This document shows, one piece after another, positions 25,097-33,640 of a DNA stretch of 39,117 nt (position 1 is its first letter; each line of letters begins with the position of its first letter). Both the position numbers and the translations under genes were made by a program. Source of the DNA: a delta proteobacterium NaphS2 (GTDB lineage: Bacteria > Desulfobacterota > DSM-4660 > Desulfatiglandales > Desulfatiglandaceae); the NCBI GenBank assembly GCA_000179315.1, contig ADZZ01000077.1, positions 1 through 39,117 on the forward strand, written 5' to 3'. The notes below the pieces were generated by a model, which did not search any database, was not told where the DNA came from, and saw nothing but the letters and a program-made list of their open reading frames with translations.

Positions 25097-25852
25097 ATGA
25101 GGCTAAAGGATAAAGTGATAATTATTACGGGTGCGGGACAAGGTCTTGGGGCAATGTATGCGCATAAATTAGCCGAGGAAGGGGCAAAAATTACTATTGC
25201 CGACATTAACGAAGAGAAAGCACGGAAAGTTGCCGATGACATTAATGCCAAAGGTTACGAAGCCATAGCAATACGCACTGATGTATCTAATGAGCAAAGC
25301 ACTGAAGCATTGGCCAAACTCGTATCGGAGAGGTACGGACATATTGATGTACTGGTAAATAATGCTTCAATCTTTGCCACGATAAAGATGAAACCATTCA
25401 ATGAGATTTCTGTCAAGGAATGGGACAATCTTATGGGCGTCAATCTGAGAGGTGTATTCCTATGCTGTAAAGCGGTAATACCGTTTATGAAAAAGAAAAA
25501 AATGGGCAAGGTCATCAATATCTCCTCCTCAACGGTATTCATGGGACGTCCCTATTATCTCCATTACGTAACTTCTAAGGCGGGTGTGATAGGTTTTACC
25601 CGCGCCTTAGCTAAAGAACTTGGTGAATGGAACATAAATGTTAACTGTGTTACGCCGGGAGGTACCAAAACCGAAATTCCTCGCGATACTGTAAGTCCTG
25701 AGCAATTCCAAGCACTAATTAACCAGCAATGCATCAAGAGACAAGAGGTACCAGAGGATCTAGTGGGAGCCATTATATTTTTGTCATCAGATGAAAGTAC
25801 TTTCATTAGTGGGCAGACTATTAATGTAGACGGCGGATTAAACCTACACTGA
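25097..25852 (+). CDS. Short-chain dehydrogenase, resembling 1-phenylethanol dehydrogenase
   Basis: 251 residues, classical SDR: cofactor loop TGAGQGLGAMYAHKLAEEG, an Asp after strand 2 (ITIADINEEK) favouring NAD+, NNAS, catalytic Ser (INISSSTVF) and YxxxK in LHYVTSKAG. The C-terminus FISGQTINVDGGLNLH and several internal stretches look like 1-phenylethanol dehydrogenase of Aromatoleum (from memory, not searched). It would oxidise a secondary alcohol to a ketone, a fitting substrate for the HyuAB carboxylase downstream. Confidence 0.85.
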   Translation: MRLKDKVIIITGAGQGLGAMYAHKLAEEGAKITIADINEEKARKVADDINAKGYEAIAIRTDVSNEQSTEALAKLVSERYGHIDVLVNNASIFATIKMKPFNEISVKEWDNLMGVNLRGVFLCCKAVIPFMKKKKMGKVINISSSTVFMGRPYYLHYVTSKAGVIGFTRALAKELGEWNINVNCVTPGGTKTEIPRDTVSPEQFQALINQQCIKRQEVPEDLVGAIIFLSSDESTFISGQTINVDGGLNLH

Positions 25853-26023
25853 AAAATGGATAAAACCGAGGTAAACTTTGGAAACAATCAGAGGGAGGTT
25901 TGATCTGGCCATCGCATTTTTATAACAATTACGCCGTATCTGTTTGATAGATAAAATTTTATGAAATTATAGCAAGGCATGGAGCTACAGTAACTAATAG
26001 GCAAGAATTATAATTAGGAAAAA

Positions 26024-27532
26024 ATGATGGGCAAGATATTAGAAACAGAAGTTTTAATAATAGGAGGTGGCATAATAGGAGCTTCTGTTGCTCGAGAACT
26101 TCAGAAATATAAAATTGATGTGGCCTTAGTAGAGAAGAGTCCGAACCTTTGTTCTGCAACATCGAAAGGCAGTCATTCGATGATTTACTGGGGTGCTGAA
26201 ATGGCATTCAGTTTGGTTTTAAAAAGCATAATGGCGCCACCTGGTACAGAATTATATGATCCTGAGTTTCCCTTCTTGAAACTTGCAAAAAAGGGGTTTG
26301 ATCTCACTGACAATCTTTTTCATGAGCTGGACATTATCCATTCCCATCCAAGTATCATAATCATTGCGAGAGATAAAGAAGAACTTGAAATGTTACGTAA
26401 GCTGGAGGAAATCTCCAACGATTTGACTGATAAAATGGGTGGCGGCAAAGTCCAAATGATAGATAAAAAGGCCCTGAATGAAATGGAGCCTAATGTCACC
26501 GGTCATGCGATCGCTGCATTACTGGATGAATCCAATCTCATAGAAGTTTTTGCACCTGACTATGTTTTCGCTCTCGTGGAGAACGCGAAAGATAATGGCT
26601 GCAAGGTATCGATGAATACCGAGGTGAAGAAGATATCAAGAAAAAATGGAGTTTATACTGTCGAAACCAATAGAGGCACAATTGAAACCGAATTTATTAT
26701 TAATGCGGGTGGAAAGTATGCGGACTATGTAGCAGATATGGCAGGCGCTCGTGATGATTGGGGGTTGGCATTTAATAAAACACAAATGATGGTTTTGGAT
26801 AAACGTCTCAAAGGTCTGGTTAACAGTGTCATTATGGGAGCTCCCGGACCCGGCGTATTCGATTTCTTACTACCGTTACACACGGGGAATTTATATGTTG
26901 GCTGTGGCACTTACGAACCGGTTGAGGATAGGGACGATGCAGCTACCGTGCGTGAAAATTTTGACTATGCCATCGAACATGCAAGGGCATTGGTCCCGGC
27001 GGTTTCAGAAAAGGATGTGATCACATCCTTTTACGGAACACGATATTGGAATACTCGTGATCCGGAAAGTCACATCATAGAAGTTTCTAAAGGTGCTCCT
27101 AACTTCATTAATTTAGTCATTAAATTGCCTGGTTTTTCACCTGCCCCGGCAATAGCAAGGTCTGTTGTAAATCTCCTGTCTGATCAAGGACTTCAGCTTA
27201 CAGAAAAGAGTTATTTTAACCCCATCAGGAAACGAATACCAAGATTTGGCATGCTTTCAAACGAAGAGAAAAAAGAGCTGATTGCCCAGGATTCCAGGTA
27301 TGGGAACATTATCTGTTTTTGTGAGACAGTTACGGAGGGCGAGATAATAGAGGCCATAAAACGTGGCGCCACAACCATACAAGCGGTGAAATATATGACC
27401 AGAGCAGGGATGGGGCGGTGTCAGCGCAATTTTTGTGGTCCGCGTGTAGTTGAGATCCTCGCTAGAGAATTAAATATGCCTGTTAACGAAATAGTCTACG
27501 AAAAACCTGCGTCAAAAGATATTCTTTTTTAA
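26024..27532 (+). CDS. GlpA-like FAD oxidoreductase with C-terminal BFD-type [2Fe-2S] domain
   Basis: 502 residues. FAD-binding Rossmann start TEVLIIGGGIIGASVARELQ, then DAO-type fold (LPLHTGNLYVGCGTYEPVED; GTRYWNTRDPESHIIE). The last about 60 residues form a bacterioferritin-associated-ferredoxin-like domain with four Cys in IICFCETVTEGE and GMGRCQRNFCGPRV. This is the GlpA/HcnC-type layout: oxidation of a C-OH or C-N bond with electrons passed through the cluster. The usual partner, an HcnB/GlpB-like flavoprotein, is next. ATG 26024 has AGGA upstream; a second ATG follows immediately. Confidence 0.87.
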   Translation: MMGKILETEVLIIGGGIIGASVARELQKYKIDVALVEKSPNLCSATSKGSHSMIYWGAEMAFSLVLKSIMAPPGTELYDPEFPFLKLAKKGFDLTDNLFHELDIIHSHPSIIIIARDKEELEMLRKLEEISNDLTDKMGGGKVQMIDKKALNEMEPNVTGHAIAALLDESNLIEVFAPDYVFALVENAKDNGCKVSMNTEVKKISRKNGVYTVETNRGTIETEFIINAGGKYADYVADMAGARDDWGLAFNKTQMMVLDKRLKGLVNSVIMGAPGPGVFDFLLPLHTGNLYVGCGTYEPVEDRDDAATVRENFDYAIEHARALVPAVSEKDVITSFYGTRYWNTRDPESHIIEVSKGAPNFINLVIKLPGFSPAPAIARSVVNLLSDQGLQLTEKSYFNPIRKRIPRFGMLSNEEKKELIAQDSRYGNIICFCETVTEGEIIEAIKRGATTIQAVKYMTRAGMGRCQRNFCGPRVVEILARELNMPVNEIVYEKPASKDILF

Positions 27533-27602
27533 TCCCATTTGATCGGTTTTTGATAGCTTCAAAATTGCCGTTGATAAATATGCAACATGAAGGGAGGCAA
27601 AA

Positions 27603-28886
27603 ATGAGCAATGAAAAACAGATTTCTCTGGATGTTGTTGTCATCGGAGGAGGGCCGGCAGGCATTTCTGCATGTTTAGAGCTTTCAAGGTTGTCGAATTT
27701 AAGAATTGGCCTCTTTGATAGGGAATCAGAGCTGGGAGGGATGCCCCGGTCTTGCCATATTTATTTTGGGATGCGGGATAGAAAACGAATTTACAGAGGT
27801 CAAACGTATGCCCGAAAATTAGATAAGCTGATCCGAAAAACATCAGTAAAGATCTATACGGAAGCGACTGTTTTAAATATCAGTGCCGCGGGGAATAAAG
27901 GTCTGCATCGCATAGATGTTGCTTCTCCAAATGGTTTCGAATCTTACGAAAGTCGTTTTGTTCTTTTGGCTAGTGGGTGTTTCGAGAGTTCGCGGGGAGC
28001 CAGAATGATTCCCGGAGAAAGATGTTCCGGAGTGTTTACAACGGGAGCACTTCAACAAATGGTGAATCTTCGTCATCAAAAACCTGGGAAACGGGCTCTA
28101 ATTATTGGAAGTGAAATAGTGGCGCTGTCTTGTGCCATGACTCTCAAGCGTGCAGGTATGGATATTATGGGGTTGATTGAAGAAGATCATAATCTTCAAA
28201 GTTATTCATCCGTCGCAAAAACCATGAGTTTGTTTTACCGTTTTCCCATTTATAGAGGCGCTACGGTCAGATCTATCCTTGGACGCGAACGAGTAGAGGG
28301 AGTTGAGTTGGTGAGGGAGAGTGATCAAAAGGTTTTTCGTCTGCAATGCGATACGCTCGTCATTACCGGTAGATTCCGTCCTGATTCAGGATTGATTGAT
28401 GGTACTCTTATCGAACGAGACCCATTAACTCTTGGGCCTGTTGTAGACGATAGCCTGGAGACTTCGGTTTCAAATATTTTTGCTGCCGGGAATGTATTAC
28501 GAGGAGCAAACATGCATGATTTATGTGCTCTTGAAGGGAAGCAGGCAGCACAGGAGATCCTAAGACGATCAAAGGGCTATGTTTGCTCAGAAGATATGAG
28601 CGTCGTTTTCCGAGCTGAAGCGCCTATAAGATATATTGTTCCACAAAAAATAGTAATAGGAAACACTAAATCCCATCGTTTCAAACGGTTATGTTCTATT
28701 TATTCAATGCAGGTTGAGCATACGGTTAAGAACCCGACAATAAAAGCATTGTGTGATGATAAGACAATTTGGACAAAGTCGTTTTCTAAATTAGTCGGAC
28801 GTACTAGAAAACGCCTTCCAATTAAAAACTTTGATTGGAAGAAAATAGAGAAAGGTAAAGAAGTTGTATTGTCGTTAAGAAACTAA
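27603..28886 (+). CDS. HcnB-like FAD/NAD(P)-binding oxidoreductase
   Basis: 427 residues. Two dinucleotide-binding motifs: VVVIGGGPAGISACLELSRL near the start and RALIIGSEIVALSCAMTLKR near residue 165; the FAD-closing motif is SVSNIFAAGNVLRGANMHD. The pattern is that of pyridine-nucleotide disulfide oxidoreductase/HcnB proteins that pair with GlpA- or HcnC-type subunits. The last about 100 residues (from VCSEDMSVVFRAE) are not a standard dimerisation domain, have no Cys cluster, and end in a very basic stretch. Ribosome site AGGGAGG. The usual third small gene (DUF1667) of such operons is missing. Confidence 0.85.
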   Translation: MSNEKQISLDVVVIGGGPAGISACLELSRLSNLRIGLFDRESELGGMPRSCHIYFGMRDRKRIYRGQTYARKLDKLIRKTSVKIYTEATVLNISAAGNKGLHRIDVASPNGFESYESRFVLLASGCFESSRGARMIPGERCSGVFTTGALQQMVNLRHQKPGKRALIIGSEIVALSCAMTLKRAGMDIMGLIEEDHNLQSYSSVAKTMSLFYRFPIYRGATVRSILGRERVEGVELVRESDQKVFRLQCDTLVITGRFRPDSGLIDGTLIERDPLTLGPVVDDSLETSVSNIFAAGNVLRGANMHDLCALEGKQAAQEILRRSKGYVCSEDMSVVFRAEAPIRYIVPQKIVIGNTKSHRFKRLCSIYSMQVEHTVKNPTIKALCDDKTIWTKSFSKLVGRTRKRLPIKNFDWKKIEKGKEVVLSLRN

Positions 28887-29144
28887 CACATCGAATTTTA
28901 TAACGAAATATTATGTTCGCCTAGTGCCAGATTATGGTGGCCGGCGATGAAAGGCAATGATGTTATGATTAATTCAAAACCTGTAATAGCGATTCATTTG
29001 GTTAGATGGATCCAAGGCAAATTGTATTGCGCATTTATCAAAAGGAGAAAGGAGAGGCGGTAGAGGAGTAGGAGCATTGTATGTGCATACGGTGGGAGAA
29101 TTTCTATTATATTTTTCTCTAAGACAAGAGGTGGAGGACAAAGA
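28887..29144 (+). promoter_or_regulatory. Leader region of hyuA with purine-rich, multi-GGAG stretch
   Basis: 258 bp. Between about 29040 and 29075 four GGAG motifs occur in close succession, one of them 6 nt before a short frame (29081-29122). No clear promoter is visible; a possible internal start for the hyuA operon cannot be excluded. Confidence 0.4.
29081..29122 (+). CDS. Possible 13-residue leader peptide upstream of hyuA
   Basis: MCIRWENFYYIFL followed by TAA, with GGAG 6 nt before its ATG and ending 22 nt before hyuA. Five of 13 residues are aromatic (W, F, Y, Y, F). It could couple translation to hyuA or sense aromatic amino acid supply; it could also be chance. Confidence 0.3.
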   Translation: MCIRWENFYYIFL

Positions 29145-31247
29145 ATGTACTATTTAGGCATTGATGTTGGCGGAACATTTACAGATGTGGCTATCATGAA
29201 TGACAATGGCGGGATAAAGATATCTAAGGTTGAATCGACTCCCCAGGACCCAAGCGCAGCAGTTATAAACGGAATAAAAGATGTTGCGCTTAGTTTAGGT
29301 AAAAGCGATGAAGAATTTCTATCCGAGCTTTCCTATATTGCTCATGGCACGACAGTCGCTACCAATGCCATGCTGGAACGAAAGGGAGCAAAGGTTGGAC
29401 TGATAACAACCAAGGGATTTGAGGATACCATGTTTATCCAAAGATGCCAGGGATTGGTCAGTGGTTTAAGAGAGGATGAAATTCGCCATTTTAGTGAAAG
29501 GTATCTTCCCGATCCCATTGTTCCAAAAACTCTGGTAAGGGGAATCACTGAGAGGATAGACTACAAAGGATCCGTGGTTGTGCCGCTGGAAGAGGATGAG
29601 GCCAGAAGAGCTGTTAAGGATCTGGTCAGGCAAGGCGTAGAAGCTATAGCAGTCAGCTTTTTGTGGAGCTTCAAAAATCCCGAGCACGAGCAGCACCTTT
29701 CAAAGATAATTTCTCAGGAAGCGCCAGGAATAATGATCAGCTTGTCCTCTTATGTCTGCCCCGTAATTAGAGAATATGAACGTACCGCTACTACCGTGCT
29801 CAATGCTTATTTAAGCCCCTCCGTTACTAAATATGTCAATCGCTTAAAAAAGAAGCTTGATGAAAATGGGCTAAAGGGTTTTGTTTCAGTATTGAACTCC
29901 AGCGGCGGCGTTCTTTTGCCGGAAGAGGCCGGAAAAAGGGGCGTTAGTCTTATTGGCTCAGGACCAAGTGGTGGTGTCTTGGCTTCTCAGTTTCTTGGCG
30001 GGCTTTTAGGTCACAAAAATATAATTACAACGGATATGGGGGGGACCAGCTTTGATGCTTCTATAATTGCAGATGGGAGCCCGACATTAGCTAACAATGT
30101 ATCTATCTCCAAGTATCTAATTCATGCGCCGGCAATTGATGTGACTGTAATTGGTAGTGGTGGGGGAAGCATCGCTCGAGTGGAAGAAGGCAAACTTAAG
30201 GTTGGTCCTGAGAGTGCTGGCTCTGATCCCGGTCCGGTGTGCTATGGACAAGGCGGGAAAGAACCAACCGTGACGGATGCTGACGTAGTATTGGGGATGA
30301 TCGATCCCGATTACTTTTTAGCCGGCAAAAAGACTTTAAATAAAGAACTGGCAGAGCAAGCCATTCGGGAAAAGATAGCCGAGCCATTGGGCATGGAAGT
30401 TACACGTGCTGCCAGCGCTATTAGAAGAGTCGTTAACATTCAAATGGCGGAACTTATACGGACGCTTGTCTTCTCCAAAGGATTTGATCCCCGGGATTTT
30501 GTTGTTTACGGGTATGGAGGCGCCGGCCCAACCCATTGCGCCAGCTATGGTTCCGAGTTGGGCGTCAGAAGTATCATCGTGCCTCTTGCAGCTCCTGCAT
30601 TGTCTGCTACTGGTCTGGTAAGCGCTGACCTTGTGCATGTCATTGAGAAGAGTGATCGATTACAAACGCCTATAGGCTTCGAAGCTGCCTCTGACTTCAT
30701 TGATGCTGACTATGTAACCCAGAGCTTTGAGGCGTTGGAAGAGCAACTGCGAAATATCCTTAAGAGCGAAGGTGTTGAAGAGCAAGACATGTCGTTCAAC
30801 CGCAGTGCTTATTTTAGATATCGCCGACAGATCAACGAATTATCTGTTCCCGTTCAAACGGGTAAACTGGTTCCACACCATATTGATAGTTGGGTAGATG
30901 ACTTTGAGACTATGTATGAGAAATTGTATGGCAAAGGGACCGGATTCCGTGAAGCCGGCATAGAGATTGTAACTTTTAGAGTGGAAGGATCGGGCAGAAT
31001 TCCCAAACCAGTTTGGAGAAAATATGACCGAGCCGTGGGTGACGCATCCAAAGCAATAATTGATGAAAAAGATGTGTTTTTCTGGAACACTTCCAACACC
31101 CCGACAAAGGTGTATGATGGCGCGATGTTGGGCTACGGTCACGCATTGGACGGCCCGGCGATAATCCGGCAAACAGATACTACGGTCGTGGTCGGGCCAA
31201 CGCAGAAAGCCTATGTCGATGAATACCACAATGTGGTTATTAGCTAG
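29145..31247 (+). CDS. hyuA: HyuA-type subunit of a hydantoinase/acetone-acetophenone carboxylase family enzyme
   Basis: 700 residues. ASKHA-type ATP site: GIDVGGTFTDVAIMNDNG at the start, AHGTTVATNAMLERKGAKVG, SGPSGGVLASQFLGG, TDMGGTSFDASII and ESAGSDPGPVCYGQGG. In the family, HyuA phosphorylates the substrate (for example an enolised ketone) using ATP, and HyuB completes ring opening or carboxylation. A zinc-type domain fused to the partner HyuB points to a carboxylase. Ribosome site GGAGG. Confidence 0.9.
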   Translation: MYYLGIDVGGTFTDVAIMNDNGGIKISKVESTPQDPSAAVINGIKDVALSLGKSDEEFLSELSYIAHGTTVATNAMLERKGAKVGLITTKGFEDTMFIQRCQGLVSGLREDEIRHFSERYLPDPIVPKTLVRGITERIDYKGSVVVPLEEDEARRAVKDLVRQGVEAIAVSFLWSFKNPEHEQHLSKIISQEAPGIMISLSSYVCPVIREYERTATTVLNAYLSPSVTKYVNRLKKKLDENGLKGFVSVLNSSGGVLLPEEAGKRGVSLIGSGPSGGVLASQFLGGLLGHKNIITTDMGGTSFDASIIADGSPTLANNVSISKYLIHAPAIDVTVIGSGGGSIARVEEGKLKVGPESAGSDPGPVCYGQGGKEPTVTDADVVLGMIDPDYFLAGKKTLNKELAEQAIREKIAEPLGMEVTRAASAIRRVVNIQMAELIRTLVFSKGFDPRDFVVYGYGGAGPTHCASYGSELGVRSIIVPLAAPALSATGLVSADLVHVIEKSDRLQTPIGFEAASDFIDADYVTQSFEALEEQLRNILKSEGVEEQDMSFNRSAYFRYRRQINELSVPVQTGKLVPHHIDSWVDDFETMYEKLYGKGTGFREAGIEIVTFRVEGSGRIPKPVWRKYDRAVGDASKAIIDEKDVFFWNTSNTPTKVYDGAMLGYGHALDGPAIIRQTDTTVVVGPTQKAYVDEYHNVVIS

Positions 31248-31273
31248 ATATAATCAGGGAGGAGGAAATTCAA

Positions 31274-33454
31274 ATGAGCAAGCAACAAGCAATCGATCCT
31301 GTTACATATGAGGTTGTTCGAAATAAGATTCATGCCATATCAGAGGATCAAAGGCTAACTTTGGTACGTATGTCCGGATCCCCGATAATCACCGACGCAT
31401 TTGATTTCAATAACGGTCTTTTTCTTCCTGAAACAGGTGATTCCCTGGAAATCGGCCTCAGGTTTACGCCTCATGCTGATTCGCTGGCTAGTTTGGTTAG
31501 GTCTATCAGCACTCACTGCGCTGAGGACCCGGGGTTTGAAGAAGGTGATCAGTTTTTCTGCAACGATCCTTGGATGGGGTTAATCCACCAGAGTGATATC
31601 GCCGTGGCGATGCCTATCTTTTACAAAGGGGAGCTTATCCTATGGTCGGCGGTAACGGCTCACCAGATTGATATCGGCGGACCAGAGGTCGGCAGTTGGA
31701 ATGCCAAGGCAACTGATGTTTATCAGGAAGCCGTTCCCATGCCACCCTTCAAGTTTGTTGAAAAAGGGCATTTGCGCAGAGATTTGTGGAAATTACTCAT
31801 GGCCCACACTCGATTCCCATTCCTCACGGGTTTGGATATTAAAGCTTTTATAGGGGCGAACAATATTGCTGCTGAACGCGTAGTAAAAATGGTTGAGCGA
31901 TATGGTCTGGATACTACGCGGGCGATATTTGATGAAATACTCAAAGACACGGAGCGTAAGCTGAAGGAGAGATTACTTGAAATTCCGGATGGCAAATATA
32001 GGTCCAGAACTTATTACGATCATGACGGTCTTGAGAATAAACTTTACAAAACAATGCTCACCGTGACTAAGAAGCGTGACAAACTTATCTTTGACTTCAG
32101 TGGTACCTCTAAACAAGCTCCAGCGTTGATCAATAACACTGAAGCGTCCACGAGAGGTGCTGTTGGTGCCGCAGTGGTGGGTAGCTTCTGCTGGGACATT
32201 CCCTGGACAGGAGGAATTTACAAATGCATAGAAGTTATTGCCCCTGAAGGAACGACGGTAAATGTAACCTTTCCCGGAGGGACAGGTGCTGCCCCCACTT
32301 CACAGCAGTTTGTCAGCACGGCCTGTACTATATTTGCACTTTCCAACATGCTGTCTTGTGTTGATAAATACAATAGAAAAGAAATACAAACGCCTGGTAA
32401 CCATAGTTGGATGACTATTAATATGGGTGGTATGAATCAGTATGGCGAGCCTTTCGGCACAATGCTCAGTGATGTTGGCGCTGGCGGCGAGGGCCCTTGG
32501 CCCAGCCGGGACGGAGCAGCAGCACACTACCTGATCGGAATTCCCACAATGCAAATAACCGATGTAGAGCTAAACGAAAATGTTTTTCCGATGCTATACT
32601 TATATCGCCGGATAACCCCCGACTCGCAGGGGCCTGGCAAATATAAAGGGGGTGAACCGGGCGGATTCGCTTTCAAGTTACATGATACTGATTCGTGCGG
32701 AGCAGTTCTGATCGGCCAGGGTGTTCAAGCTCCCCAGCGGGGCATCTTCGGAGGAACTCCTGGTGGATGTCCAACCATTTCTATATTAAGGGACAGTGAT
32801 GTTGAAGAGAAGCTCTCTGCGGGTAAGATGCCCTTTGACATAGACGAACTTCAAGGTAAGAAGGAAGTGTATGATTCGAAACCCGGCGGTTTAATGATTA
32901 ATAAAGGCGACGTTTTAAAGTCCACATGGCAGACATCGGGAGGTTACGGAGATCCTCTTGAGAGAAATCCGGAGCTTGTTGTTAAAGATATCATATCTGA
33001 AAGACTTAGCTCAGAGTGGGCGAAGAAAATGTACGGGGTGATAATCGATCGGAAGACAATGGAAGTGGACGTCTCCCGGACTGAGATGGAGAGGAAGAGA
33101 ATGTTGGAGAAGAGATTGAGTTTTTCAAAAGATACACCAAGAAGAACTCAATTTGAGGCAACCAATGCAAACCACTTAATTCCGATGGGTGAGTACCTGG
33201 AGGCAATTGATCTGGAAGGCTTAAAACTCGTGGTATGTCGTTGTGGCTACCAATTTTGTGAAATAAATCAAAACTGGAAGGATTATTCAACAAAGATAGT
33301 TATGGAACCCAAGGACGTTGGGCCTCTTGTAACCGCCCATGAAGATCTTGAGATACGAGGTTATTGTTGCCCGGAGTGTGGACTTCAGCTCGATGTGGAA
33401 GTGGCCAAAAAGGGGGATGCACCATTGTGGGATGTTGAACTCGATATGTTCTAA
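31274..33454 (+). CDS. hyuB: HyuB-type subunit fused to an acetone-carboxylase-gamma-like domain
   Basis: 726 residues. Residues 1 to about 560 are HyuB: FCNDPWMGLIHQSDIAVAMP, HQIDIGGPEVGSWN, GGAGGEGPWPSRDGAAAH and TPGGCPTISIL. The last about 85 residues form an extra domain with VVCRCGYQFCEINQNWKDY and GYCCPECGLQLDVEVAKKG, two Cys pairs expected to bind zinc, as in the separate gamma subunit (AcxC type) of acetone carboxylase. So beta-type and gamma-type functions are in one chain. The ribosome site GGGAGGAGGA is unusually strong. It starts 26 bp after hyuA. The enzyme probably carboxylates a ketone. Confidence 0.9.
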   Translation: MSKQQAIDPVTYEVVRNKIHAISEDQRLTLVRMSGSPIITDAFDFNNGLFLPETGDSLEIGLRFTPHADSLASLVRSISTHCAEDPGFEEGDQFFCNDPWMGLIHQSDIAVAMPIFYKGELILWSAVTAHQIDIGGPEVGSWNAKATDVYQEAVPMPPFKFVEKGHLRRDLWKLLMAHTRFPFLTGLDIKAFIGANNIAAERVVKMVERYGLDTTRAIFDEILKDTERKLKERLLEIPDGKYRSRTYYDHDGLENKLYKTMLTVTKKRDKLIFDFSGTSKQAPALINNTEASTRGAVGAAVVGSFCWDIPWTGGIYKCIEVIAPEGTTVNVTFPGGTGAAPTSQQFVSTACTIFALSNMLSCVDKYNRKEIQTPGNHSWMTINMGGMNQYGEPFGTMLSDVGAGGEGPWPSRDGAAAHYLIGIPTMQITDVELNENVFPMLYLYRRITPDSQGPGKYKGGEPGGFAFKLHDTDSCGAVLIGQGVQAPQRGIFGGTPGGCPTISILRDSDVEEKLSAGKMPFDIDELQGKKEVYDSKPGGLMINKGDVLKSTWQTSGGYGDPLERNPELVVKDIISERLSSEWAKKMYGVIIDRKTMEVDVSRTEMERKRMLEKRLSFSKDTPRRTQFEATNANHLIPMGEYLEAIDLEGLKLVVCRCGYQFCEINQNWKDYSTKIVMEPKDVGPLVTAHEDLEIRGYCCPECGLQLDVEVAKKGDAPLWDVELDMF

Positions 33455-33640
33455 AATGAAAGAGAATGACTCCCTGCATTCGAGTATCCGGTCACGGGAT
33501 ACGATGAATCCTGAAATGTGAAAGGAACGCAGCAACACACCATGAGAGGTCAAGGTTGTTCCATTGGCATAATGTTAAAATGCAGAACCGTTTACATATC
33601 ACATAAAATTATCACATAAATTCATAATTTAGGAGGCAAC

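Noticed and set aside
29015-29030. Possible sigma-54 promoter AGGCAA...TTGC before hyuA
   Set aside because: Again 11 nt between GG and GC, and the -24 element is poor.
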